A stretch of 50,686 nt of DNA from Planctomycetota bacterium (GTDB taxonomy: Bacteria; Planctomycetota; Phycisphaerae; WQYP01). Below are positions 35,347-44,092 of the stretch, piece by piece. The notes beneath the pieces were generated by a model, which was not told where the DNA came from, made no database searches, and saw only the letters and a list, made by a program, of their open reading frames with translations. Location: the NCBI GenBank assembly GCA_021818445.1, contig JAKAEB010000024.1:1-50686 (forward strand), in the 5' to 3' direction. A program made the translations under genes and the position numbers. Within the stretch, counting starts at the first letter, position 1, and each line of letters starts with the position of its first letter.

Positions 35347-36411
35347 ATGTACGAATTAAACGTTGAAGAGTTGCTCAAGCCTATTTCAGCAGACAAGCCC
35401 TGCGGCGATGATCTTTCCTACGATTTGGAATTCACAGAATTGGAACGCCTGATGCCCGGCAAACCGGAACAGGAAATGGGCAATGTGAAGGTACCGGCGG
35501 AGGAACCCGAGTGGAAGGATATTTTTCAGCGCTGTACGGCATTGATGAAACGCACCAAGGACCTGCGTGTGATGGTGTTTTTAACGCTTGCCGAGGCGCG
35601 CTTGCGCGGCCTTGAAGGCGTGCGCGACGGGCTGGGGTTAATCCATCGACACCTTGAGGCGTATTGGCCGACGCTTATGCCGCCACTGGATGCGGACGAT
35701 AACAACGACCCGACCTTGCGTGTCAATGCGATTGCATCGATGTCGCCGCCCAGCGATGCGTTTGATGATCCGCTGAAGTTTCCCCGGCGTTTTTTGGATG
35801 TACCGTTGGCCGAATCGCGGCAATTGGGGCGCATAACGCTTCGGCAGATGATGGTGGCGACGGGCGAATTACCGGCGTTGGCGGATGAGAAGAAACTTGA
35901 TCCGGCAGCAGTGGAAGCGGCCTTCAGCGATACACCGCCGGAGCGTCTGGCGGTGCTGCACAAGGCGGCGGGCGAGGCGCTCCAGGCGTGGGACGGAATT
36001 GATCAGGTTCTGACGACGCACGTTGGTGCGGGCAAAGGTGCCGACCTGCGGGGCACGCGGAAGATAATTCAAAATTGGGTATCGCAGTTGCAAAAGCGGG
36101 TGGGGAGTGCGGCGGGGGCGACCGGTGGGCCACCGCCGGCCGATGCTGCCGCTGTGCCCGGTGCTGCCGCGCCAACTGTGACGGTGCAGATGGTGGAGCG
36201 CGGCATCAACAGCCGCGAAGACTGCATCAAAGCAATTGACGACATATGTAAATATCTGGAATCTGCCGAACCATCAAGCCCTGTGCCGATGATTCTCAAG
36301 CGGGCGCGTAAATTGATCAGCAAAAGTTTTCTGGATGTCATTGCGGATTTATCGCCGGATGCGCTCAAGGCAATTAAGGCGATTGGCGGGGTGACGGATG
36401 ATAAAAAATAA
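35347..36411 (+). CDS. tssA: Type VI secretion protein TssA
   Basis: TssA caps and primes assembly of the T6SS baseplate and tail. The N-terminal ImpA_N domain is evident: MYELNVEELLKPISADKPCG with GDDLSYDLEFTELE, then EEPEWKDIFQRCTALMKRTK and HLEAYWPTLMPPLDADDNND. The C-terminal part, after an Ala/Pro-rich linker near residues 255-280, is short and helical (SREDCIKAIDDICKYLESAE), so it resembles the shorter TssA classes. ATG 35347 has a GAGG nine bases upstream; ATG 35323 would add eight residues. It is the first gene of the T6SS run. A poly-T tract at 35279-35286 lies upstream, perhaps marking the end of the previous transcript. Confidence 0.92.
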   Translation: MYELNVEELLKPISADKPCGDDLSYDLEFTELERLMPGKPEQEMGNVKVPAEEPEWKDIFQRCTALMKRTKDLRVMVFLTLAEARLRGLEGVRDGLGLIHRHLEAYWPTLMPPLDADDNNDPTLRVNAIASMSPPSDAFDDPLKFPRRFLDVPLAESRQLGRITLRQMMVATGELPALADEKKLDPAAVEAAFSDTPPERLAVLHKAAGEALQAWDGIDQVLTTHVGAGKGADLRGTRKIIQNWVSQLQKRVGSAAGATGGPPPADAAAVPGAAAPTVTVQMVERGINSREDCIKAIDDICKYLESAEPSSPVPMILKRARKLISKSFLDVIADLSPDALKAIKAIGGVTDDKK

Positions 36412-36511
36412 ATTGGCAGCCAACGGGGCTTGTAGCGACGCAAGCGGTCGCCTATAGTAGAAATCATCGGGTGAGAAGATTGATCAGTGGGCGATCTATC
36501 AGGGGCAGGCA

Positions 36512-37945
36512 ATGACCGGCATTCCTACATTAAAAGACTGGAAACAGCAGACCGAGCTGGGTATTACCAAGCCGCGAAGCAAGCTGTTTAAGTTAATAGA
36601 CGACGCGATCGAAGCATACAACAAGGCACCATCAGTCGAAAAGGCCACGCAGATTCGCATCGCCATGATGCGTTGGATGCAAAACGAAAGTCAGAATTGG
36701 GAAGTGGACCCGCGCAATAAACCGCCGGTACGACCCATTAGTTCATTAATGAAAACGCTCGAATCCATGCGATTGCCGCTGGATAGCAAGGACGTGGCGA
36801 TCTTACGTGAAATCGCCGCGACGCAACCGACGCGCCTGCGTGAAACATTTGTGGGCCGGAAGATCAAGCTGCGTATGGTGCTGACGGTGGAGAAGATGGC
36901 ACAGGCGGCGGGCGAATTGCGAGACGAGCTAAAAAGGCAACGAGGGAATGTAACGGGCGAATCGGTAAAAACATTTGGCGGCAAGGTGGGCAGTCAGGCG
37001 TTGGATGCCAAAGGGGGGGCATACAGCGCCTACAGCGTGTTGCATGACGTTCAGACGGCAAAAAAGGACACAGCCAAGGCAGGCAGCGCTCTGGTATCAG
37101 AGGCGACCGCACCAGTCAAACAGATGGCTGACGCAGAGATTCTCAGTGTACTTAATGAATTTTTTGGCACGCAGATCAGGGAGGTTTCGCAATTTGCAGC
37201 CACGATTGCGCGGGAGACGGGTTTGCAGGCAGCGCAGCAAATTGCCGACCATGTGCTGAGCATGTTGCCGCTGTTTTCGCTGGTTAAAGATGGGGCGGAA
37301 GCGTTGTGGTACTGGGCGTCGGTGGTAAGTAAAAGTTATAGCCGATACCGACTGCATACCGCGCGGGATGTGGTGGCGTTGGGCGACCCGCGACGGGCAT
37401 TTGAAGCTATCGAGCATCTCCTTAGCCGGGATATTGCCTTTACCGCCACAAAAGCGGCTATTTGCACCGCCAGTACCGGGGCGCACGCGGCGGCATTGGC
37501 GGCCAAAGGGGCGGATGTGGTGCTTAGCCCTGCCATTGGTGCGGCGAAGGCTGCGGCGAATGCGGCGCGGATGATTGCCAAATTCGCCATTGAGGCGCGC
37601 GAGGCGATGGCATCGCGGAAATTTTTTATTGATCCGGTCGGTTACAAACTGGACATTTTCGGCAAGTGTCCACTTTTAGGGGCGTATCTGATCGATAGCT
37701 CGAGCGACTCGGATATATTGGCCATGGTGTGGGAGGAGATGGGCCAGCCGGGATGGATGGACGACATAGAGCGAATGCTGCCGAAACTGGAACGAATCCG
37801 TCAGGAGGGTGGCCGACTGATTCGCGAGTCGCCGTTTGTTATTGACCCGCCCATGCCAAGCCGCTATGCGGTCAGCACATTTGCGGGGAAAAAATGGTTG
37901 GCAAAAAAAACGTGGTGGTCCAACATGCCATGGAATCGAGTTTAG
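36512..37945 (+). CDS. Unrecognised 477-residue protein in the T6SS operon
   Basis: I do not recognise this protein's family. It lies between tssA (100 bases upstream) and tssB (223 bases downstream) on the same strand, with a GGGG site before ATG 36512. Residues 24-75 form a small helical unit (LFKLIDDAIEAYNKAPSVEK, MRWMQNESQNWEV). Residues 225-275 are amphipathic helices ending ALWYWASVV. Residues 308-365 are strongly Ala/Gly-rich with small side chains (GAHAAALAAKGADVV, GAAKAAANAARMIAKF), like helices that pack in membranes or bundles. Residues 375-415 contain GYKLDIFGKCPLLGAYLI followed by Ser/Asp repeats. There is no signal peptide, consistent with a cytoplasmic component or a substrate loaded directly on the T6SS. 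It could be an effector, an adaptor or a structural accessory. Confidence 0.75.
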   Translation: MTGIPTLKDWKQQTELGITKPRSKLFKLIDDAIEAYNKAPSVEKATQIRIAMMRWMQNESQNWEVDPRNKPPVRPISSLMKTLESMRLPLDSKDVAILREIAATQPTRLRETFVGRKIKLRMVLTVEKMAQAAGELRDELKRQRGNVTGESVKTFGGKVGSQALDAKGGAYSAYSVLHDVQTAKKDTAKAGSALVSEATAPVKQMADAEILSVLNEFFGTQIREVSQFAATIARETGLQAAQQIADHVLSMLPLFSLVKDGAEALWYWASVVSKSYSRYRLHTARDVVALGDPRRAFEAIEHLLSRDIAFTATKAAICTASTGAHAAALAAKGADVVLSPAIGAAKAAANAARMIAKFAIEAREAMASRKFFIDPVGYKLDIFGKCPLLGAYLIDSSSDSDILAMVWEEMGQPGWMDDIERMLPKLERIRQEGGRLIRESPFVIDPPMPSRYAVSTFAGKKWLAKKTWWSNMPWNRV

Positions 37946-38168
37946 CGGCGGGAAGGTTACAATTTTGGCGATAGCCGGCGGGCACTTTAAGCCGACGATC
38001 ATGTATCGGGAGATCGCTTATGAATAGCCGCTCTGCGCTTGACAAACCGTGCTGTTGGTGGTTGTATTCGCAGGTGAACCGAGCAGGGCTGGTGAATCAC
38101 CGGCGCGGATAACCTGGAGTATTTGCAGCCGAAGCTGTGAATGGTCAGATAACTCAGGGGCATAACTC

Positions 38169-38681
38169 ATGGCAAAAGCAAGCAGTCAAAAATTTGTGGC
38201 TCGAAACCGGGCGCCGCGTGTTCAGATTGAATATGACGTGGAGCTTTACGGAGCCGAGAAAAAAATTAATTTACCATTTGTTATGGGTGTGATGGCGGAT
38301 CTTTCCGGCAACCCCAAGGAGCCGCTGGCGGCGGTGCAGGACCGGGCGTTTCAGGAAATTGATGTTGATAATTTTGACGACCGCATGAAGGCGATGAAGC
38401 CGCGCGTGGCGTTTCAGGTACCCAACACGCTCAGTGGTGAGGGGAATATCAACGTTGAATTGACGTTTGAAAGCATGGATGATTTTTCGCCGGCGGCGGT
38501 GGCCCGGAAAGTTGAGCCGTTGGCTAAATTGCTTAACGCCCGCACGCAGTTGGCCAATTTGCTTACGTATATGGATGGCAAAGATAAGGCAGAGCAATTG
38601 GTAGCGCAGGTACTGCAGGACCCATCATTGCTCTCGGCCCTTGGCTCGGCACCTAAGCCGGAAGACAAGCCGGCGGCTTAA
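38169..38681 (+). CDS. tssB: T6SS sheath protein TssB
   Basis: TssB is the small subunit of the contractile sheath. The 170-residue protein carries the family signature from the first third, VQIEYDVELYGAEKKINLPF then VMGVMADLSG, and continues with DRAFQEIDVDNFDDRMKAMK and LTYMDGKDKAEQLV near the C-terminus. Length is normal for TssB. ATG 38169 has AGGGG nine bases upstream. It is followed by tssC after 69 bases, as in nearly all T6SS operons; the two products assemble as heterodimers that wrap the Hcp tube and contract to drive it out. TssH and probably TagJ, both encoded downstream, act on this subunit. Confidence 0.95.
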   Translation: MAKASSQKFVARNRAPRVQIEYDVELYGAEKKINLPFVMGVMADLSGNPKEPLAAVQDRAFQEIDVDNFDDRMKAMKPRVAFQVPNTLSGEGNINVELTFESMDDFSPAAVARKVEPLAKLLNARTQLANLLTYMDGKDKAEQLVAQVLQDPSLLSALGSAPKPEDKPAA

Positions 38682-38750
38682 ACCGTGAATGGTGGCCGGC
38701 CGGCGGCCTGGAAAACAGACGGATCGATCAACCTACTTGGAGACTAGCGT

Positions 38751-40238
38751 ATGACGCCCGAACAACAAGCGTCCTCACCGGTTAAGGACCTTAAAACAGT
38801 AGATGAATTTTCCAGTTTGCTGAGTAAAAACATCGGCACGAAAACCGACGAAGCATCGCAGATGGTTCGCGAGGCGGTCGGTACGCTGGTGGAACAGGCG
38901 TTACAGCGCACGGCGCTGATTTCGGATGACGCCCGCCGGAGTATTGAATCCATCATTGCGGAATTGGACAAAAAAATTTCCGAACAAGTTAACCTGATCA
39001 TGCACCATGAGGAGTTCCGCCGGTTGGAAGGCTCCTGGCGCGGATTGCATTATCTGGTGAATAACACGGAAACGGATGAAAACCTGAAGATTCGGGTGAT
39101 GAACATATCCAAAAAGGATGTGGGCAAGACACTTAAAAAATTCAAAGGGACGGCGTGGGATCAAAGCCCGCTGTTCAAGAAAGTTTATGAAGAGGAATAT
39201 GGCACGCCCGGTGGCGCACCATATGGTTGTCTGATTGGTGATTATGAATTTGACCACAGCCCGCCGGATGTTGAAATTCTCAGCGGAATGGCCCAAATAG
39301 CGGCCGCCGCCCATGCCCCGTTCATTGCGGCGAGTTCGCCATCGCTGATGAATTTTGATTCATGGCGGCAATTGGCCGACCCGCGTGATTTGACCAAAAT
39401 ATTTCAGACGGCGGAATATGCGCCGTGGCGTTCGCTGCGTGAATCGGAAGATTCACGTTACATCGGTTTGACGATGCCACGGTTTCTATCCCGGTTGCCG
39501 TATGGGGCCAAAACCAATCCGGTGGAAGAATTCGCCTTTGAAGAGAATATGGAAGGGGCCAAGCACGATAATTACGTGTGGTCCAATTCTGCCTTTGCCA
39601 TGGGCGTTAATATAAACCGTGCTTTCAAACTTTATGGCTGGTGCGCTCGCATCCGCGGGGTGGAAAGTGGCGGCATGGTGGAGGGCCTGCCGTGCCATAC
39701 TTTTCCGACGGACGATGGCGGCGTGGATATGAAGTGCCCCACTGAGATTGCCATTACCGACCGGCGCGAGGCTGAGCTGGCCAAGAACGGCTTGATGCCG
39801 CTGTTGCACTGGAAAAACACAGATTATGCCGTATTCATCGGGGCGCAATCACTGCACAAACCGGCGGAGTATGACGACCCTGATGCAACCGCCAATGCCA
39901 ATTTGGCGGCCCGTTTGCCGTATCTGTTTGCCAGTTGTCGGTTTGCCCACTTCCTCAAATGCATGGTGCGTGACAAGGTCGGCGGCTTCAAAGAAAAAGA
40001 TGATATGGTCAAATGGCTTAATAAATGGATCAAACAGTACGTTGAACCCGACCCGCGCAATGCCACGGAAGAGGCCAAAGCCCGCCGACCATTGGCGGCC
40101 GCGGAGGTGGAGGTGGAGGAGATTCCGGGTAACCCGGGGTATTACACCTCCAAATTTTACCTCCGGCCGCATTATCAGTTGGAAGGTTTGACCGTTTCGT
40201 TGCGGTTGGTATCGAAGTTAAAGTCGGCGAAGAAATAA
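38751..40238 (+). CDS. tssC: T6SS sheath protein TssC
   Basis: TssC is the large sheath subunit. The 495-residue protein has the conserved middle and C-terminal blocks: EEFRRLEGSWRGLHYLVNNT, PYGCLIGDYEFDHSPPDVE, LMNFDSWRQLADPRDLTKIF, EDSRYIGLTMPRFLSRLPYG and the closing PGYYTSKFYLRPHYQLEGL. Its length agrees with the family. ATG 38751 has a GGAG site nine bases before it. The short spacer after tssB contains a GC-rich block (GGCCGGCCGGCGGCC near 38694-38708) that could fold and set the TssB:TssC ratio. No frameshift or truncation is visible. Confidence 0.96.
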   Translation: MTPEQQASSPVKDLKTVDEFSSLLSKNIGTKTDEASQMVREAVGTLVEQALQRTALISDDARRSIESIIAELDKKISEQVNLIMHHEEFRRLEGSWRGLHYLVNNTETDENLKIRVMNISKKDVGKTLKKFKGTAWDQSPLFKKVYEEEYGTPGGAPYGCLIGDYEFDHSPPDVEILSGMAQIAAAAHAPFIAASSPSLMNFDSWRQLADPRDLTKIFQTAEYAPWRSLRESEDSRYIGLTMPRFLSRLPYGAKTNPVEEFAFEENMEGAKHDNYVWSNSAFAMGVNINRAFKLYGWCARIRGVESGGMVEGLPCHTFPTDDGGVDMKCPTEIAITDRREAELAKNGLMPLLHWKNTDYAVFIGAQSLHKPAEYDDPDATANANLAARLPYLFASCRFAHFLKCMVRDKVGGFKEKDDMVKWLNKWIKQYVEPDPRNATEEAKARRPLAAAEVEVEEIPGNPGYYTSKFYLRPHYQLEGLTVSLRLVSKLKSAKK

Positions 40239-40328
40239 AATGTTACGGCCCCTGTGTTGGGGAGCCGTGTGTAAAAGTGGTTGGAGCCGAATCAGGCGGC
40301 TCGGATATTTAAGAATTGGAGTATTGCA

Positions 40329-40814
40329 ATGGGTATGTACATGAAGATTGAGGGAATCGAAGGGGAAAGCACACAGAAGGAACACGAAAAATGGATTGAT
40401 CTTCAAGCTATGCAGGTGTCGTTCGCCAATGCAGGCGGTGGCATGCCGAATTCGAGTGGTGGCCGATCGGGCGGTGAAGGCGTATGCAACGAGATTAGTG
40501 TGAGTTTTCCCGGCTGCAGTGCATTGCCAACCATCGCCAAATATTGCCTGACGGGTACCACGGTAACGACGATTGAGATTGAGTCGGTGACCGCCTCGAA
40601 GGGGCAGGTGAAGTACAGTACTTGGAAGCTTACCGATTGCGCTTTCAGTAGCTACTCCATAAGCGATACGGGGCTGGGCCTTGGCGATGTATCGGTCAGT
40701 CTTTCCATCAGTTACACCAAGTTTGAATTCAAAGCCACACCTATTTCGGATAAAGGTGAAGCAGGTAGTTCCGTTGAGCTTAAATATGACGTGGCGCAAA
40801 ACGCACCGGAATAA
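40329..40814 (+). CDS. hcp: T6SS tube protein Hcp (TssD)
   Basis: Hcp forms hexameric rings that stack into the inner tube and also carry small effectors. The 161-residue protein begins MGMYMKIEGIEGESTQKEHE, the standard Hcp opening, followed by the beta-barrel strands with EVSVSFPGC-like and VKYSTWKLTDCAFSSYSISD sequence. The GGAG site eight bases upstream defines ATG 40329. A Gly/Ser-rich loop (residues 36-54) is longer than in compact Hcp proteins and may project into the lumen or outside. No C-terminal effector domain is fused. A stable hairpin follows at 40836. Confidence 0.95.
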   Translation: MGMYMKIEGIEGESTQKEHEKWIDLQAMQVSFANAGGGMPNSSGGRSGGEGVCNEISVSFPGCSALPTIAKYCLTGTTVTTIEIESVTASKGQVKYSTWKLTDCAFSSYSISDTGLGLGDVSVSLSISYTKFEFKATPISDKGEAGSSVELKYDVAQNAPE

Positions 40815-40835
40815 GCACTGCGTGAGAAGATTTTA

Positions 40836-40871
40836 AGATCGCACCGATTCACGATTGAATCGGTGCGATCT
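40836..40871 (+). terminator. Long perfect hairpin after hcp
   Basis: A perfect 15-base-pair stem (40836-40850 with 40857-40871) and six-base loop start 22 bases after the hcp stop. There is no following T tract, so it may be an mRNA-protecting or processing structure or a partial terminator that keeps hcp transcripts more abundant than those of later genes. Confidence 0.7.
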
Positions 40872-40906
40872 GCTTAAAGCTATAACGGGTTGAAAGGCGG
40901 GGCTAT

Positions 40907-41710
40907 TTGACGGCCGAGGCGCTCATTCGTGAAGGTAAGCCAATCGCGGCACTTGCCGAGGTTGAAAAAGCCGTCCGCAAGGCCCCCACCGACGCAAAAC
41001 TGCGGATATTTCTGTTTCAACTACTCACGCTGCTGGGGCAGTGGGATCGCGCGGTGACGCAATTAAATGTGATTGGCGATCTCGATGCTGCGGCATTGAT
41101 GATGGTGACGGTGTACCGCGAGGTTATTGCAGCCGAGGCGGTACGCGAAAGCGTCTTTGCGGGCGACACCACCCCCATGTTGCTGGGCCAACCCGACCCG
41201 TGGCTGGGCTGGCTGGTGGAATCGGCAAAGCTCTTTGCGACCGGCCAATTGGAGGAAGCGGTACGTCTGCACGATGCCGCATTTGAAGCCGCCCCCACCA
41301 CCGGCGGCGCCATTGACGACAAGCCTTTTGACTGGATTGCCGATGCCGATGGGCGGTTGGGTCCGGTGCTGGAAGTAATTGTCAAAGGCAACTACTACTG
41401 GGTACCGTTCAAGAACATTGCCGAAATTCAAATTGAAAGGCCGACGGACCTGCGTGATCTGGTGTGGATACCCGCCAATTTCACCTGGAGCAATCAGGGC
41501 AAAGCGGTTGGTTTTATCCCGGTGCGCTACCCTGGGACGGCGGCGTGCGGGGACGAAAAATTGATGATGAGCCGGGCGGCGGATTGGCAGGATCGGGCGG
41601 GCGTGGCTGTTGGGGCCGGGCATCGGATATTGGCGACGGCAAATGGAGAATATCCCCTGCTGGAGGTGCGGAAGGTCGTACTGAACACTTTGCAGGCGGA
41701 GGATAAATGA
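40907..41710 (+). CDS. tagJ: T6SS accessory protein TagJ (ImpE family)
   Basis: TagJ binds the TssB N-terminus and is thought to help TssH recycle contracted sheath. The 267-residue protein opens with a TPR-like helical part (REGKPIAALAEVEKAVRKAP, then LRIFLFQLLTLLGQWDRAV), the usual ImpE start, and ends with a beta-rich domain (WIADADGRLGPVLEVIVKGN, WVPFKNIAEIQIERPTDLRD). The start is TTG 40907 after a GGCGGGG tract. Its stop overlaps the start of tssE (ATGATG), so translation is probably coupled. TagJ is only found in some T6SS lineages. Confidence 0.92.
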   Translation: MTAEALIREGKPIAALAEVEKAVRKAPTDAKLRIFLFQLLTLLGQWDRAVTQLNVIGDLDAAALMMVTVYREVIAAEAVRESVFAGDTTPMLLGQPDPWLGWLVESAKLFATGQLEEAVRLHDAAFEAAPTTGGAIDDKPFDWIADADGRLGPVLEVIVKGNYYWVPFKNIAEIQIERPTDLRDLVWIPANFTWSNQGKAVGFIPVRYPGTAACGDEKLMMSRAADWQDRAGVAVGAGHRILATANGEYPLLEVRKVVLNTLQAEDK

Positions 41711-42222
41711 TGGCTGGGGATGAGAGCATTTCACGCGATCGTCTCATGCCCTTCCTGCTGGATCGTTTGAATGATGATGATCCGGACATTTCCTCAGAAT
41801 CGCGCAGCGTTCGCGCCGCCACCATCACGCAACTTCGCACCGCCGTGCTACGTGACTTGGGATGGCTTTTGAATTCTACGCGCCATCCGGATTCAGATGG
41901 GTTTAATGATCGGCCTAATGTGGCCAGATCGGTGCTGAATTTTGGTATTCCGGCGCTTGGCGGTCAGACAGAATCGGGCATCTCGGTGGAGCTTCTCGAG
42001 GGGATGATCGCCGATGCCATTCGGGCATATGAGCCCCGCATATTGCCGGAAACCATCGTGGTTAAGGCGGTGGCCAATACGAAGGACGCAGCCGGCAACC
42101 GGGTTGATTTTGAAATACGTGCCGATTTGTGGGCGGTGCCCATGCCCGACGTATTATTTGTTAAAACTGAAGTAGACTTGGAAACCGGCTTGTGCCAGGT
42201 GACGCAGCGCAGCAATGGATAG
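41707..42222 (+). CDS. tssE: T6SS baseplate protein TssE
   Basis: TssE is the gp25-like wedge protein that nucleates sheath growth on the baseplate. The 171-residue protein has the typical opening MPFLLDRLNDDDPD, a central AVLRDLGWLLNSTRHPD, and FGIPALGGQTESG, then the C-terminal strand region VDFEIRADLWAVP. The start is ATG 41707 or the adjacent ATG 41710, overlapping the tagJ stop; it overlaps tssF by 8 bases at the other end. The Glu that precedes the sheath handshake region is within the LRDLG segment of the family, consistent with normal function. Confidence 0.93.
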   Translation: MMAGDESISRDRLMPFLLDRLNDDDPDISSESRSVRAATITQLRTAVLRDLGWLLNSTRHPDSDGFNDRPNVARSVLNFGIPALGGQTESGISVELLEGMIADAIRAYEPRILPETIVVKAVANTKDAAGNRVDFEIRADLWAVPMPDVLFVKTEVDLETGLCQVTQRSNG

Positions 42223-44092
42223 ACGAATCCTCGATTATTACGAGCAGGAATTGCTGTTCCTTCGGGAGATGGGAAAGGATTTTGCGCAGCAATTTCCGAA
42301 GGTGGCGGGGCGGCTGAGTCTGGATCAAATTCCATGCCCGGATCCCTATGTGGAGCGACTGCTGGAGGGTGTGGCATTTCTGACTGCACGCATCGACATG
42401 AAACTCGATGCCCAATTTCCACGTTTTACCCAGAGCCTGCTGGAGACTATTTACCCCCAATACTTAGCACCGCTGCCGGCGATGGGCGTGGTGGAGTTTA
42501 TTCCCGATCCGCGCGAGGCCGCCAACTTTGCCCAGGGATTTCCGATCCCGGCCGGCACCTATTTGGAAAGCAGTATTGGGCGGGATGAGGTGACGGCCTG
42601 TCGCTTTCGGACCGCCCACGGGCTCAAGGTGTATCCGCTGCAGATCAGTGATATCGCCTATACCAGCCGTGAGATGGCGGCGTGGGGCCTGCCAGAGAAC
42701 AAAAAGATGCGTGCCGCCCTCCGGGTTCGCATCAGCAGCATTTTGCCGGCGCTTGCTCTGGACAAAATGGCGGTCGATCAATTGAGTTTCTACATAAGCG
42801 GCGATACGAGCATTCAATATCCGCTGCATGAACAACTTTTTTCCGCCTGTATCGGTATCGTGGCCAAACCGAACCAAACCCCCGCCCCGTGGCTGCAAAT
42901 CATCGAGCCATCGCAACTTCGGCCGCAGGGCTTTGCGGAAGACGAGGCGCTGCTGCCAACGGGTGCCCGGTCATTTTCGGGCTATCGGCTGCTGCGGGAA
43001 TATTTTGCTTTGCCGCAACGCTTTTGTTTTTTCACTCTGTCGCAATTGGCACCGGCGATGGCCAAAACCAGCGGCAGTTCAATCGATCTTGTGTTTGTAT
43101 TTTCGCAACGGGACCCGCGTCTGGAAAATGTCCTTACCGGATCCAATCTGCGACTGGCATGCACACCGGTAATTAATCTGTTTGAAAAAAATTGCAGCCG
43201 CATCCATCTGGAGGATCGCTTTCATGAATTTCATGTGGTGCCGGATATTACCCGTCCGTTGGATTTTGAAATTTTTGATATCAACCGGGTGACGGGCTAC
43301 GGAGCGGCGCGGGAGGATCAGCAGGAATTTCAGCCATTTTACCGCGCGACAGATTTTGACCCGGGGCGCAACGCCTATTATCAGATGCGCCGTGAGCCAC
43401 GCGTGCCGTCTGAAAAGGAGCGCCGCATCGGGGGGCGGTCGCAGTATGGCGGATCGGAAGTGTACGTTGCACTGGTGGATGAAAAAAACGTCCCCTACTC
43501 GACGAGCCTCACCCAGTTGGGTGTAGAAACGCTTTGTACCAACCGCGATTTACCGCTTTTTATGTCGACGGGCAAAGCGCCTACCGATATGCAGATGGTG
43601 GGCAATTTGCCCGCCAGCGCCATTCGTGTGGTGGATGGCCCGTTTACCGCCCCACGCATGTCGATTGCGGAAAAGGAGACGACATGGCGGCTTATCAGTC
43701 ATCTGTCACTTAATTATCTTTCGTTGGTGGATGCATCACCTGAACAGGGGGCGGAGGCGTTGCGGTCCATCTTGCGGCTTTATGCAGCCGAGCATGACGC
43801 CAACCATAAATTGCAGATAGCGGGCGTGCGATCCGTGCGGGCGGCGGCACTGCATCGGCGACTGATTGCCAATGGCCTGACCACTTTTGTGCGTGGTATT
43901 GAAATTACATTGGAAATGGATGACGCGGCATTTCAGGGAGGGAGCGCTTTTTTACTGGGCATGATTCTGGAAAAGTTTTTGGCCCTGCATGCGCCGATTA
44001 ACTCGTTTACGGAGACAGTTATTCGCACGACCCAGCGAGGACAGATAATCCGATGGCCAACACAACCGGGCCGACGCCCGCAAACCCTATAG
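42215..44092 (+). CDS. tssF: T6SS baseplate protein TssF
   Basis: TssF forms the main wedge of the baseplate with TssG. The 625-residue protein opens with RRILDYYEQELLFLREMGKD followed by FAQQFPKVAGRLSL and DPYVERLLEGVAFLTARIDM, the hallmark TssF/VasA N-terminus, and has normal length. Near the C-terminus, FVRGIEITLEMDDAAFQGGS leads into LGMILEKFLALHAPINSFTE, also conserved. The ATG overlaps tssE by 8 bases; the stop lies 40 bases inside tssG. No interruption is seen. Confidence 0.95.
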   Translation: MDRRILDYYEQELLFLREMGKDFAQQFPKVAGRLSLDQIPCPDPYVERLLEGVAFLTARIDMKLDAQFPRFTQSLLETIYPQYLAPLPAMGVVEFIPDPREAANFAQGFPIPAGTYLESSIGRDEVTACRFRTAHGLKVYPLQISDIAYTSREMAAWGLPENKKMRAALRVRISSILPALALDKMAVDQLSFYISGDTSIQYPLHEQLFSACIGIVAKPNQTPAPWLQIIEPSQLRPQGFAEDEALLPTGARSFSGYRLLREYFALPQRFCFFTLSQLAPAMAKTSGSSIDLVFVFSQRDPRLENVLTGSNLRLACTPVINLFEKNCSRIHLEDRFHEFHVVPDITRPLDFEIFDINRVTGYGAAREDQQEFQPFYRATDFDPGRNAYYQMRREPRVPSEKERRIGGRSQYGGSEVYVALVDEKNVPYSTSLTQLGVETLCTNRDLPLFMSTGKAPTDMQMVGNLPASAIRVVDGPFTAPRMSIAEKETTWRLISHLSLNYLSLVDASPEQGAEALRSILRLYAAEHDANHKLQIAGVRSVRAAALHRRLIANGLTTFVRGIEITLEMDDAAFQGGSAFLLGMILEKFLALHAPINSFTETVIRTTQRGQIIRWPTQPGRRPQTL

